DNA of 64,000 nt, from assembly GCA_033297205.1 (NCBI GenBank), contig MU859201.1, positions 31,683 through 95,682 of the forward strand, read 5' to 3'. Under the pieces are notes generated by a model. That model ran no database searches. It saw only the letters and a program-made list of their open reading frames with translations, and was not told where the DNA came from. The translations under genes and the position numbers were made by a program. Within the stretch, counting starts at the first letter, position 1, and each line of letters begins with the position of its first letter. This document shows positions 1-11,860 of this stretch, in pieces. This DNA is from Pseudoneurospora amorphoporcata (Eukaryota > Ascomycota > Sordariomycetes > Sordariales > Sordariaceae).

Positions 1-3000
1 ATGACCAAGTCAGCGAGGGGATTCCCAAAAAGCATCAGGGCGGTCGACCGTTGGCATCGCCAGGGATTAAAAGAGGTAGTGCGGTGTAGAGGTACTTTTG
101 GCGGCATGTACTTACAGCTGTCACACAGAGGAGGCAAAATCCCACACAATTACCCCAGACTCCGTGTAAATCAAGGGTGGCACGAAAGGATGCGGACGCG
201 GACGGCAGCGGAGCGGGAAGTGGGAGAGGGGCATGTCGCTGTCGAGGTCATGGTCCAGCACGATCCAGGCCCTGGATTCGCAAATTGGCAGAATAGAAAG
301 TCCACAATGTCTGCAATAGAGAGGCTTGCGACTGGATAGGAACTTGCCGTCATCGCCGTGTGAACACATGGCAGGAGCTCCCTACAGTGCTCCCTCATCA
401 TTAGACGCTTCAGCGCAGAGGGTTCCTTCCGCTGCAACATGTTCTGGGGCCGAGGTTGAATTGGTGTGTCAGTGCTTAACAAGGGCGATTTTGATTGGCC
501 ATTGATCTCAACCGGTCGTACGCAGTCTCTGTCAATTGTGCGCCCCACAATTTCCCGTCGCTGCCCCTCCTTTCGCTGTTCTGTGACCGGTTGACGACTG
601 GATTGCATCTTCAACCACTGTTCGCAAAGGAAAGGGCAATTCGGTTCTCTCTTTCCAGCATTCCTTCCTTCCCGTTGAACGAAAGGAGAGGAGGGAATCA
701 AGAAGAAGAGCGAATCTGCAATTGGACCTCAATGACATTCTCCCGCCTTCTTCCCGTCTCTTCCATTCATTGACATAACACCAACAACAACCTTGACGAT
801 AACGTACCCCGTACTAATCACCGTATCCTTGCTCCCCCACCCCCGGCCACAAGCCGTCAATGACACCTCTATGATCCGAGAACCGAGAATCCAAAACAAG
901 CCTTGTGAGGATTAGGTACTTTTTTTGTCTTTTTCTGATCCTGGTTCTCCTTTTCAGTCACGGGGCCATGCATAGCACTTCTCAATTGGGATGGGCAATC
1001 CGCAATTCGCAATCCGCAGCAGTACTGCAATTCCGCTTCTTCAAGGCACAGTCAACAGTCATCAGTCATGACTTGAAGAAGACGGGAGCTCCGTCTTGTC
1101 GACTCATACAGTAACATCCTTGACCAAGGGAAAGGACAGCGAGCATAGCAGCCAGCATCTTGCATCGGGAAATTCCGTGGTTACAGTACAACATCATGAA
1201 ATACCTATTTTCAATTACACTATGTACAGCGGTGTAACGCTGATTGACCACACCCCCCAAGGTCCATCCTCATCCCCCAACCCCATGCCCCCTTGACATT
1301 TGCTCCCCTTTCCCTTCCGTTGCCTCCCCTCATCTTCCTTCGGCTTTCTCCCCATGTTTGCCCGCCTGCTGTCGCTGTCCGTCATTCCCGAAACGGCCCC
1401 TTTCCCGGTCGGGACGACATCTCGATGGAGATGGGTGTGGCCTTCCATGTGAGACGTAGAGTGGCCCCATACGATCTTGTTCTTTGGTCGAGTACCTTAT
1501 CTCCATCAGCACAAATGAAGGGTTCATCATGAGATTGAGCTTGAAACAAGACAATTGTACCATCGTTTCCTTTCCTGGCTCTCGGAATCCCCTGTTCCAT
1601 CGAATCGCACCAGAAAGCAACGTTTTTCTAGGTGATGAACATGAAGTCTTGCTTGCCTTCCTTGCCTTGCCTTGCCTTGTCCTGCCACTAAAACGATGGT
1701 GTTATGCATCGTACCTGTCAATATCAAGACAGGGCCAAGTCCCTCATCTCTTTTGTCCCCCATTGTCCTGGCCTGTCACCCTCCCTCCACCGTAGCATCG
1801 CGCCTGCCCATTCAATGTCGGTTTCGTCACGGTCGCATGTTCACTCCCGAACCATAGATGGAGTTCAATTACCTTGTCACCCACGACAGTCAGTCCGCCT
1901 GACTCCCTGTTCTCAACAGTCAACACCGATCATCAGTGGAACACCACGTTTTCTCTTCACTGGGGAAAGATGTGATTGGTTCCATACTCCTGTAGTTCCT
2001 TCGCGAGCCCACGGGTACTAACCCCTTTTCGGGCGCAGCATCACGTTAAGAAATTCCCCCCCAACACTTCTCTATGTCCATCCTTCGGCATCCCAACGTA
2101 GTGTAGGTAGTATATTTCGTTCCAATACATGCTATTCTTTCCATAGGATCCGTGTTCGTCTATTCCTGCCGTCTTAGGCATCTAGAACCTATATCGCCAA
2201 GAGCCAAGCCCTCGTCTACGTAGACCAAGACTCTTGGAGTATCACAAGGAGTTCCGGCTTCCGAATTGGGCTGCAGATGGAAAGTTCCACGACAAGCGAA
2301 GTCGCCGTTGAAACTTGTGCCGGAGTACAATACAGTAAGTACGCTGTACGCGGCTATCTACACACTCATGCCGGGCGGTTTATGCTTGTACCACCGGGCA
2401 GCTGCCGGGCATCAGGGGATTGCGCCGCAGGATCCACCCACGTACGCCGTCCGCGGGCAGTGGACTGGACGGTTTTACGGCGTTGCTAAAGGCTGTTCGG
2501 TGAGTGATTCGCCGAGTATAATAAAAACCGAAGACGGTGGACGGCGGCTAGGTTCTACATACTCCCATTGTCTCCCTCATTCCCGTCTTATACCCTTAAA
2601 AACGTCTAAATTCTTCAAGCCTGCCGTTGAAGGGTTGAGGTCGCCAACGCCAGCAAGTGAGCAGCATCAACTCCGGTCGGTACTCATATTTCCCACCAGT
2701 CGGGGAGTGCGCCACAAATACCTTATTATCGGACGGCATTAAAACCCTTTTTACGCCACAAGCACCCTCATTCGATGAGATGTGGGCGGTTGACGTCCGG
2801 ATTGGGCGTTGAAGTAGAGCATGCCCTTAGGATTGACGTTATCATAGGGACCCCAATCCGAAAGAAATCGGCATCAAATCACGACTTGCTTGTTTGGTTT
2901 TTACGTCTATTATCACCACCGGTAGAGAGTAGTACCCTTCCGCGGTATAACTTGGGCACATCTACCGATAGAAGAAGGCTTAATAAGGGCGTGGTCGTGG

Positions 3001-3942
3001 AGAACTGGGGTCCAATGCTCCTTTCGTGAATCCAAAAATACCCATTTCGGTCGTACTAACAGCATCAATGTGGCATTTCCAGATTTCCTCTTACCGAGTT
3101 CCGAGCCGAAATCGACCTCGAACGAACGGTGAATTCCATTCGTAGTTCCAGATTTTCTGCAACATAATAAGGGACTTGAGATTTGACCTGGTATCATTGC
3201 TCCAGGGAATCGTATATGTTGAAATTGGCACGGCCACACCAAGGCAAACGAACCTGAACTCCGACTGTTGTCGGACTTGCAGCGAGCCAGCCAGATCAGA
3301 TATTCTGACAATATCTCGCTGTTGGTATACTAGCCCGCCTAACTAGAGCCAGCGACCGCTTCTTCCTCACAGAACTATTGGGTCGTTGCCGACGAGGGAC
3401 AACCCCAAGACTCCACTTTACCATAGGACACCCGCAATGGTTTTTTAACTCGCTACCGTCGACTGCCGGGGAAGTTGACACCGACTAGTCATCATGACTC
3501 GGGCCTGGGTTTCACATTCTACTATTTTCTCTGAACCACCTCAGACTTAGGGCACCGCAAGTATACACTCCCTCTCGAGATCTTCATCTCACAGTCCACG
3601 CATCCACGGGCAACGACAAGGTAAAGTCTGGTGTGATGATACACGGTGCAACCAAAGTGACAAACTCGCCAGTAACATTATACATAACCTACGTGCGTGG
3701 CAAGGAAGTAGCATGAAATCATGGCAACATCTCCCATCCATCATCTCCGCTCATCATGCTAACAGACATAACATGGTGGCAAGCAGGTGTGTTGTAAACC
3801 CATAAGTCCGAGTCGTCTCTTCAAGCTTCCAAGTTCCATTCACAAACCATCTCTTATATCACCTGATTTCCGGGCATATTAGCTGGTTGTCGCTTGGTAT
3901 GGGAAATCGACTGGAGACTTAACACTTACTAAACCTTGGATA
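1..3942. other. Intergenic, no supported gene
   Basis: Open frames here are short, overlap on both strands and show no recognisable domain. The longest (about 158 codons near 2266-2742, plus) begins at a non-ATG codon and has no protein-like composition. The region 3' of the FAD oxidase (below 3943) shows nothing else that I can name. Confidence 0.6.
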
Positions 3943-5862
3943 TCAGAATCCCAAGTCAGTCAATCCAAGAACACCCCTAGAGCCAAGGTTCATCAAGCTC
4001 CGTGCCGGGGGGAGGGTAAAGGTCTCCCATTGTTGTGTTGCCAGCTCATCAGTCAATTCCTGCTCATTCACCGGAGATTCATCATCACTGGACACTGCAT
4101 CCCCATCCACGAGCCCGTCCCTACGATCGTAATCCCTTTCGGGGGCCCCAAGTGCATTAATATTGAAAGCATTTCCTACCCCCAATGATGCAGAAGATGC
4201 GCCCGGGCTCATATTAAATGCATTGAATGCTTCCGCAGGTATCGGAGACGCGGCAGATGTTTTGGATCTTCGCTTCGCCTTCGTGGGTGTTTTCTCAGCT
4301 GTTTGCGGCAACTTGATTCCCTGCTTCCATCTGAAGAAGTTGTCGGGATCCCACTGCTGCTTCACGAGCCGTAGGTTCTTGGTGTTATTGCCGTAGTACG
4401 TCCTCTCCGCGGTGGCTGACGACAGAACTGCGTCGGGGAAATTGATAAAGGCAGCGCGCGACATGATGGAAAACGGCCGCAACTTGTCTTTGAAGGCTTT
4501 CAAAAAGGCCCTCATTTCCCCTTCCATCCACTTTTCCTTCCAATCTAGCATGATATATGTCTGGTAGACACCATCGCGCCAGCGGAAGGCGGAGGCTGAA
4601 CGATCCTTTCTGCTCGCCTTCCCGCCAGAGTGTATCCAAGTGACCTGCAAAAGACCTGATTCACCCGCGAACCGGCTCTTGAACATGGCCATCTCTTCCC
4701 GGATGATGGACGTAATCTTCTTGATCCTCTCGAGATCGTTCTTGAATACGAAGGAGGCGTAAAGCTTGAAGGTTGGGTCGGTTGGGAAAGCCTTGATGGT
4801 TTCTTCTGACCACTGGGAGACCAGTGTTTCATGAAGGAAACGGGTTGACTTCTCTGACATGGTTCGCCGCGTAAGTTGTTCGGCTAACTCTCCACCTCCG
4901 TTTTCCGCCTTGTCAGCACCAAGTTTGTCGACAATGAGCTTGTCGAAATCCTTCTTGGTGCCGTCGTAATAGACAAGGAAGCGAACAGCCAGTTCGCTGC
5001 TTGTCTCCTTGAGATCGCAGATCCAGGACGTGTCAATGGTCACTTGATCTGGCCATCTGGTCGCATAGAAATCGTTCATCGTGTCCATAAACTTATCCAT
5101 AAGTTTGTCTTTGGTCTTTTTGGTGCCTTCTTTGTCGGATTTGGGAAACCAGGTGTACCGCCCAGCTACCACAGACCCATCCTTGTTGCTCAGCTTTTGC
5201 AGATACATCTTGAACTCGACCACGACACCGAAATTGCCGCCCCCAGCACCGCAGAGGGCCCAGAACAGTTTCCCCTTTGGTAAGTCGGGATTATCGGTAT
5301 CTTTGACAATAACCTTGTTACCGTCAGCGGTAACAATGGTGATTTCCTTCAGTGTGTCACAGCCCATCCCAAAGCTCCTCGTGAACGGACCCAGACCGCC
5401 ACCCAGGAGGAAACCACCCACACCAACAGTAGGACAGCGTCCACCATTGATAATGAAGCCATCCATGCGATTATTGACAAGTTGCTTGTAGGCATGACCC
5501 CACAGAGCACCGCCCTGTAAGGTAACGGTATTGGACTGTACGTCAATCTTGACGCGATTCATATTCAGCAAGTCCAACGAGATTCCTTTGTCGGTAGTCG
5601 AAAACCCTGCATAGGAATGGCCGCCGCACTTGATTGTGATGGGGACGTTCCTGGCCTTGGCCTCCTTCACAATGGTCTGAACATGGCCGACAGTCTTGGG
5701 CTGGACAACGCAGGCCGGTCTCGTGAAGCGGTAGAGGAGATTTGCATTCGCAACGGAGCGCTCATACTCGGTCTCGCCGGGCAGGAATACGGGAATTGAG
5801 GTCTTATCCGCTTTGAGCAAGTCAATGACAAGTTCCTCTGCCATTCTCTCGATTTTTGCCAT
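3943..5862 (-). CDS. Berberine-bridge-type FAD-linked oxidase, cytosolic form
   Basis: A 639-residue intronless frame starting at ATG. It has the FAD-binding (PCMH, FAD_binding_4) fold followed by a BBE domain. His82 in CGGHSYAG and Cys143 in GGRCPTVGVGG match the two residues that bind FAD covalently in bicovalent members. The glycine-rich stretch GGFLLGGGLGPFTRS and the C-terminal BBE signature (YYGNN ... WDPDNFFRWKQ) are present. The family oxidises diverse alcohols, sugars or alkaloid-like substrates; the substrate here cannot be told. There is no N-terminal signal peptide, whereas many fungal members are secreted, so an intracellular enzyme is likely. Odd: about 120 residues follow the BBE domain (lysine/serine-rich, with two AFN-type repeats and an acidic tail), which the family does not need. 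No biosynthetic neighbours are visible, so it looks like a solitary enzyme. Confidence 0.92.
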   Translation of the reverse strand: MAKIERMAEELVIDLLKADKTSIPVFLPGETEYERSVANANLLYRFTRPACVVQPKTVGHVQTIVKEAKARNVPITIKCGGHSYAGFSTTDKGISLDLLNMNRVKIDVQSNTVTLQGGALWGHAYKQLVNNRMDGFIINGGRCPTVGVGGFLLGGGLGPFTRSFGMGCDTLKEITIVTADGNKVIVKDTDNPDLPKGKLFWALCGAGGGNFGVVVEFKMYLQKLSNKDGSVVAGRYTWFPKSDKEGTKKTKDKLMDKFMDTMNDFYATRWPDQVTIDTSWICDLKETSSELAVRFLVYYDGTKKDFDKLIVDKLGADKAENGGGELAEQLTRRTMSEKSTRFLHETLVSQWSEETIKAFPTDPTFKLYASFVFKNDLERIKKITSIIREEMAMFKSRFAGESGLLQVTWIHSGGKASRKDRSASAFRWRDGVYQTYIMLDWKEKWMEGEMRAFLKAFKDKLRPFSIMSRAAFINFPDAVLSSATAERTYYGNNTKNLRLVKQQWDPDNFFRWKQGIKLPQTAEKTPTKAKRRSKTSAASPIPAEAFNAFNMSPGASSASLGVGNAFNINALGAPERDYDRRDGLVDGDAVSSDDESPVNEQELTDELATQQWETFTLPPARSLMNLGSRGVLGLTDLGF

Positions 5863-8365
5863 CTTGTTGGAGTCTCAGTTGCGTTGGCAACCTTCCATGT
5901 TTTGATCATGTCAGCGATGGATGGAAACAGAAGGGCTGGGGCCAGTCAAGGCAGTCAAGGGCCGATAGGTAACCTACAAACAAAAATCCAGTCAAGTCTC
6001 GCTCGTTTGTTGATGCTTGCAGTTTGAGTGTGAGATTTCGCGATGCGCCAGTGTTTTGCAGGTGTCCATGTCGTGTCTGTGAACAGTGGCCAACATCCAA
6101 CGTATTTGCCATTGAAAGGTTATTGTAGATATTTAGGTACTCACCAACACCTACTCGTGTGGGCTTGAATCGACTGTCACGCCCCTTGGACCTGCCAAGG
6201 GGTGTGGTACATCGACATTGGGTCTGAAGGGCGATTCGAGCCCAGACGAGTGCCTTGGAGACATTGGCTGGCAAGCCAGGCCTGGGATGATCAGGCCGCC
6301 ATGCTTCCCAGCCTTCCCGCGGCCTGGTCAGGTTGTCAATCCAAGGCAGGCTATGAAGTTCTCCAGGTCGCAATCACACTCTCAGAACGTTTTCGGGAAA
6401 TTGTCCGGTGCTCCCAGCCAGCTGAAAACGGCCTCTCCAGGTCGCAATCACAGTCTCAGAACATTTTCGGGAAATTCTCCGGTGCTCCTAGCCAGCTGAA
6501 AACGGCGACATAGCGAATGATTGCCTTCTCAGGCGGCTCTAGAAGTGCCAAGTCGATGTAGAGGAGGCCGAGGAGACGACACCACGCAACCGCACCCCCC
6601 GCTTGGGCAGAAACATTGATATGATGTGTTACCTCTTTTGATCCACCCCTTGGTGGCATTACGGAGGCTTTATTTGCATTTCACGATGTGATAGGTAGGC
6701 TCCCTGAGCTGCAGGCCATGTGTGAGGAGTATGTGTCATAATGGGGGTCAGAATATATTGAGTGTTTCTGTGTGCTAATCTGCACCTGGCCCGCAGCTGA
6801 TCTGCTCCCTGATCCCCGTGACCGTGCACGTGCATATCCCCTGGCCTCTGAGGCTCTGACAGCATGCCCCCACGGGGGAGTTGCGGGATGAAACGCCCAA
6901 GATTGGTCCAGCATAGCACCTTGCTGCGGGACCCCTCTTTTGCCAAGCCAGTGCACCATGACCCCTTGTTCGGCCACGTTTAATGGTACCGTAGAAACTC
7001 GCGAAACTGGCTAAAAGCCAACCCTGTTTTTCTAGCAGATGAGTGTAGGGCAGGAATCAGCCCAGTAAGTAAGCGTATGTAATGCTGTGCAGCCGGCGTG
7101 CAATGGGTGCAATACAGTGTAGAATCTCGGCAGCCCAGGGTGCCTCTTGGTCCCAGCGGTCTCCTCTATTTGTACCCTGCAATTTAAGGGTCGTCGTCGT
7201 CACTAGAAAGAATCTCCCAGCAAAAAGCACAGTAGAAAAGGCCCAGTCAACAAACCCCCGACCAGAAACATTGCCTCCTCACGTTAACTCACATACATTT
7301 ACATGTACAGGAAGCGGGCTGATCCTGCCAGCTCCCTATACCCGTGCCACGCAACCCACTTCCCAAAAAGCTGGGGGCGTGGCAGGGGTACTGCAGGAGT
7401 GTTAGCTTGAAATCGAGTAAAAACAAATCGAGTAAGAAAAAGTGGTACATACTTTTTTTTACGCTCGCGCATGACCAAGTGGGTGAGCAACTACGATTTG
7501 CGATTTGTTTATGTTCGAGAAGCGTTGGAATTGACGTGACGGCAGTTGATGTTTCCAGATGTGGGGACTGACTTAGTGAATTCAACGCACAGCTGCATGC
7601 AGCTGTTCGAGATGAGGGCATGCATGAGGCGATCCAAGGTGAATATGCATGTAGATCTCCGCACCCTGATTTTGGGCAGACAGGCAGAAAGGATGTGGGA
7701 AGCCATACATGTTAATTGGCTGCTGGTATTGGTATTGGTTGGTCAAGGTTGAGAGGGCGGAGATTTGGCTGATGCTGGTCGAGAAAAGAATGGAAAAGGG
7801 CTTGTCAATCGTAAGGCACAAGCGGGCCATTGAGAGCAAGTGATGCTGCCCAGTTCAAACAACTCACTCACTTCACCTAAAAGGTACAAAACCACAGCAA
7901 CCCCACTTTTTGTTTTCACTCCACGCCAACCAAGTTGACTTTGGCGTGCGTCTGCGCTCTCTCAGCCTGCCTTGAGAACCTCAACCGGCAACATCTGGCT
8001 GGTCAGAACTCCCCAATCCCCCGCCCGACCCGAATATAGGCATCAATCGACTGCTCGGCATGCCTGGAGCCGCAATCAACCGAGCTGGGTATCACTGCCC
8101 GCTTGCCACGTTAACGACATACGTGGGGTACCTTACAAATCCATCACATGCACACTGACAGAGCCTTGTAGTCCAGAAGACTGACGATGCCGTCCAACAA
8201 AGACTTTGCGAGTTGTGTTTTGAGGGCAGAAAACTTTGGGACACATCTCTTCTCAAGTACAAGAAGGGAGCGGAGCTTCCGCATTCTTTCCCTTCTCATA
8301 TGTGTCTACATTGAGCCTGCATCTACAACTTCAACTCCCAGACGCAACTGCCGCCGGGTTCCATC
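5863..8365. other. Intergenic between divergently transcribed genes
   Basis: About 2.5 kb that must hold the promoters of the minus-strand oxidase and the plus-strand alpha-kinase gene. Apart from the 74-bp tandem duplication at 6361-6507 I see no gene. Frames of 60-155 codons here overlap one another and show no domain. Confidence 0.6.
6361..6507. repeat. Two-copy 74-bp tandem duplication
   Basis: The unit beginning CTCCAGGTCGCAATCACA at 6361 begins again at 6435 with only a few substitutions (for example ACGTTTTC versus ACATTTTC, CTCCCAG versus CTCCTAG). Several of the differences are transitions. It lies in the intergenic region upstream of the FAD oxidase. Confidence 0.9.
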
Positions 8366-10648
8366 ATGGCCACAAAGAGTTCCCGCCCGCCACCCACCAC
8401 CATATACCGCACTCGCACCACACGTGCCGAGATCAAGTCGGCCGCGGACCTGATGCTGCACAATGCGATTGCTCAAGCAGCCGCCCCCTCGCCAGCACCC
8501 GCCTTGGCCCCTGGGACGACCTTCTCAACCGCCTCTACCGTAACTGGCAGTCCTAATGATCTCCCAAATCCTTTCAAACCCTTCTCCCGGTCTGACGCCA
8601 GCGCCCTCCTGCAAGAGTTAAATATCGATGAGCGTCAAGCGACTGCCGCGGCGCCCCGACGATCCACAGCAGGAATGTTCAAGGCCGTCGTCTCCACCGA
8701 CTTGCTCTTCCTCATTGATACAACTAGGTCCATGGGTTCCTACATTGAAGCCGCCAAGCAGCAAGTCAGGAGTATTGTCGACGAGATTGGCAAGACCTTT
8801 TTCAACGAGGCCGAGATTCGCATGGCCGTGGTATCATACAAGGACCACGAGTTCAATCCAAATATTCAGTTTCGCGACTTCACCACATCCGTTGATCAAG
8901 TGCACTCCTTCCTTGCAGGCCTGAGCATTGCGCCACGGTATGGGGACCGTCCCGAGGATGTTCTCGGTGGAATTCAACAAGCGGTCAACGCTTCGTGGAA
9001 GAACCCAACCAGATGCATCATTCATATCGGGGACGCACCCTCGCATGGCCGCAACTTGCACGACATGCCTGACACGGCAGATCGCTTTCCCACACCCGGC
9101 ACCGAGCCACACCGCCTCACGTACGGGCCGCTGCTTAGCCAAATGATATCGAAGCGTATCAACTACGTCTTCCTTCGAATCAACAATACCACGGATCGCA
9201 TGGTATTCACATTTTCCAATGAGTATGCCGCGGCTTTGGCCGACACTACGCTACTCAAGACCAACAAGTACTACAGCACATTGAGCACCAACGTCAAGCG
9301 CAATCCCTCGGGTGCCTTGCTGTTCCGGGAGGTTGAATTAGGCATCACTCTCAGCGCACTGCAGCGTCTCGTTGTCAATGCGGTCACGGCTTCAGCTACT
9401 TCCACAGCTACTCGTACGGCTTCCCGCATACGCAAGCCAGGGAACGACAGTTCACCAGGTTCGAAACTTCCAGGCATCGGCGAAGAGGAGGAGGACGATG
9501 AGGACGATCAAGAGGATGCCAACGACCCGTCTGCTTTGCCAACCGAGATTGTCTTGCCACAGTGGGAAGAGTCAGATTGGTTCGAAGAGACGCTCAGGAT
9601 GCAAGGCTTCTCACTGAACGTGAAACACGGTGCCAACACGCTCAATGACATGATGGAACGAGACAGCAACGATGGGCTTAGCGTGCTGTTGCTTACTGTC
9701 CACAAGCGGAGGCTGCCGTTTGCCAAAGGCAACCTTCGTATGGCCTCATATGCCCGCACAGTGTCATCTACCAATCCCTACGTGGCCAAGTCGTTTATCA
9801 AGAAAGCACCACAGATTGCTTACCTGGTTGAAGATATGCGGTGTCAAGCGCTGTGCAAAGCATTTGCTCTGGAGTTCAACGCTCTGCTGGCGGACAGTCC
9901 CAGCCACGCAATCGACTTTATCGTGACGGCGTGCTTCAAGGGCAAGTCGGAGCTCAAGTCGGGCGACGAACTCATATCCATCGAGCCTTACATTGGCCTT
10001 GACTATGTCAAGTACAACACCAATGCCGGTTGGGTCAACGATTCCAAGGATCCGTCCAACGAAGCAGCGCAAGCTTTCTCTCACTTTACTTTTGAGCGTT
10101 CACGGGGAGCATTCCTGGTCAGTGACCTGCAAGGCGTCAACGGGCTGCTGACAGACCCTGCTATCCATACCCGTGATGAGGGCCGCTTCCCGTTATCCAA
10201 AGCGAATCTCGGTGTTGAGGGCTTCAAGTTTTTCTTTGCCACGCATGAGTGCAACGATATCTGTCGAAGGTTGGGCCTCAAGAGCAACCGCTTGATGATG
10301 ATGTCCGGTAACTTCGACTTTAGGAGTGACTGGCCCAGCTTACCCGATACGCTATGCTGCTCCAACAAGCTCTGTGGCAGGATTTTGCGCCGCGCAGACA
10401 CTAGAGTGTCGGATAAGTACCCAGAATACCAGTGGTGTGAGATGTGCTTTCCGCAGTTGGAATCGACCACGGAGATGGAGGTTTGTAGGGCGGATGCCCC
10501 ATACCACAAGTTTGAGTTGTCGAGATTTTTCCACGAGTCGCAAGGGCAGAAGGTCCCGCGTATGTGCCCTGAACACGACAACGAGCAGAACATGTTCGGC
10601 ATGTTCATGGCTATGCCCGCTACGCCGGCAGGAATGCGAGGAGGCTGG

Positions 10649-10683
<35 letters not shown>

Positions 10684-10825
10684 AACCGGGGGCGACTTTT
10701 CAATGTTTAGCAGCATGGCGGCGCCCACAAAGCCCGCCGCGTCCGAATTCACGCAGGCAGATGCGAGTCTTGTCGCGCTTTGGGACAAGCTGAAGTCTGC
10801 AACTGTGAATCTGGAGGATGATTAA
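8366..10825 (+). CDS. vWA domain - alpha-kinase fusion protein
   Basis: An 819-residue single-exon protein. Residues about 111-310 form a von Willebrand factor A domain; its metal site reads DTTRSMGSY from Asp118, with Arg where Gly is usual. An acidic linker (about 372-395) leads to an atypical alpha-kinase (MHCK/eEF2K) domain: Lys475 in YVAKSF, the catalytic-loop region SDLQGVNGLLTDPAIHT from Ser586, and the zinc-holding segment GFKFFFATHECNDICRRLG. The same architecture occurs in Dictyostelium VwkA. Beyond the kinase is a Cys-rich segment (LCCSNKLCGRIL, then WCEMC and a later MCPEH) that may bind metal, then a Gly-Ala repeat encoded by GCCGGA repeats. It probably phosphorylates Ser/Thr in alpha-helical contexts; target unknown. 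The ATG at 8366 is the first in frame. Confidence 0.93.
10649..10690 (+). repeat. GCCGGA hexanucleotide microsatellite inside CDS
   Basis: Tandem GCCGGA units encode the Gly-Ala run near the C terminus of the vWA/alpha-kinase protein. Being a multiple of three, unit-number changes would only lengthen or shorten the run. Confidence 0.9.
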
Positions 10826-11860
10826 GGTAGATCGTGTACCGTAAGCAGATACAATGAACATGACGATATGAATTTTACGCCTTGACTGATGGCATCGCAA
10901 CTACCTCCCTCTTAGCCTCATGCACCGTGACACTCATGCATTTATATTTTGGCGCAAACCAAGTAGCTTTCCTGAAGGTAAGACTGGAAGATCCATCGAA
11001 GAGTCTGCGGGTGCTTGGGCGTGATATTAACGCGATTAAAGTTCCTGATCAAGGAAAGAAATAAAACGACTGCGTAGATATATCACAGCCATCTGGGGCC
11101 ATCCCAATTATAATGGAACTCAAAACCAACAGAGGTGTTGTGGTTTGTGAGTGGTTTCCTCAATACCTAATTTGCCTCGTAAAAACCACAAATGTTACCG
11201 GAATTGCTGTAGCACATGTATAGGACATGTCGTCAGAACGGAAGACAGAACCCCCACCCACTGAAGAGAGCATCGAACAACAAACCAACACCGATGAGTC
11301 GCTCCTACAAACGATCATGTGTCATGTCAAAGAGCCGTCGATTGTGATCTCGCCGCCGTGAGTGGAATGGGAGAAAGGTGTTGGGCGAAAGCGTCACACG
11401 AGTTCAAATTCAATACATATTACCATGATCATCACGGTTGAGCAGACCAACAAAAGGCCAATTGGACAAATCAAAAAAGACAAAAAACGCCTTTCCCATG
11501 CAATTTTTCTAAAGTAATCCATTAACGCATCCCAATGCTCTTCTTCTATCTCTTTCCACATCTATTACAACCATGCTGGTGGTACATAGGTATTAACTAG
11601 TATATACAGCGTATATCATGCCAGCCAACAACAACAACAACAACAACGATGACGACGACGGCGCCTTCGTTGACGCACCATTGTCATTTCCCCTTTCAAC
11701 CCCTTTTGTTTGTTTGTTTGTTTGTTTGTTTGCTTTCACACCGATTGACGGGCAAAGGCGGCATGAGCGAAACAGGTATCAAAGACGACTGATCGTCCGT
11801 GATACTTAGACTTGACGGCCCATAGACTGGTGCCAAGACCGCTTCCTGCTAACTGGTCGC
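10826..11860. other. Intergenic between convergent genes, with two microsatellites
   Basis: 3' region shared by the alpha-kinase gene (plus) and the GPI-protein gene (minus). It contains an AAC run at 11626-11647 and a TTTG run at 11704-11732, which would fall in the 3' UTR of the minus-strand gene. A 44-codon plus-strand ORF at 11227-11361 starts with ATG but has no other support. Confidence 0.6.
11704..11732. repeat. TTTG tetranucleotide microsatellite
   Basis: Seven consecutive TTTG-type units, in the 3' flank of the minus-strand GPI-protein gene. Confidence 0.9.

Noticed and set aside
10081..10788. 235-codon minus-strand ORF
   Set aside because: Antisense shadow of the vWA/alpha-kinase gene, including its repeat read as Pro-Ala.
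11227..11361. 44-codon plus-strand small ORF with ATG
   Set aside because: Lies in the convergent 3' region, no homologue known to me, and too short to support by composition alone.
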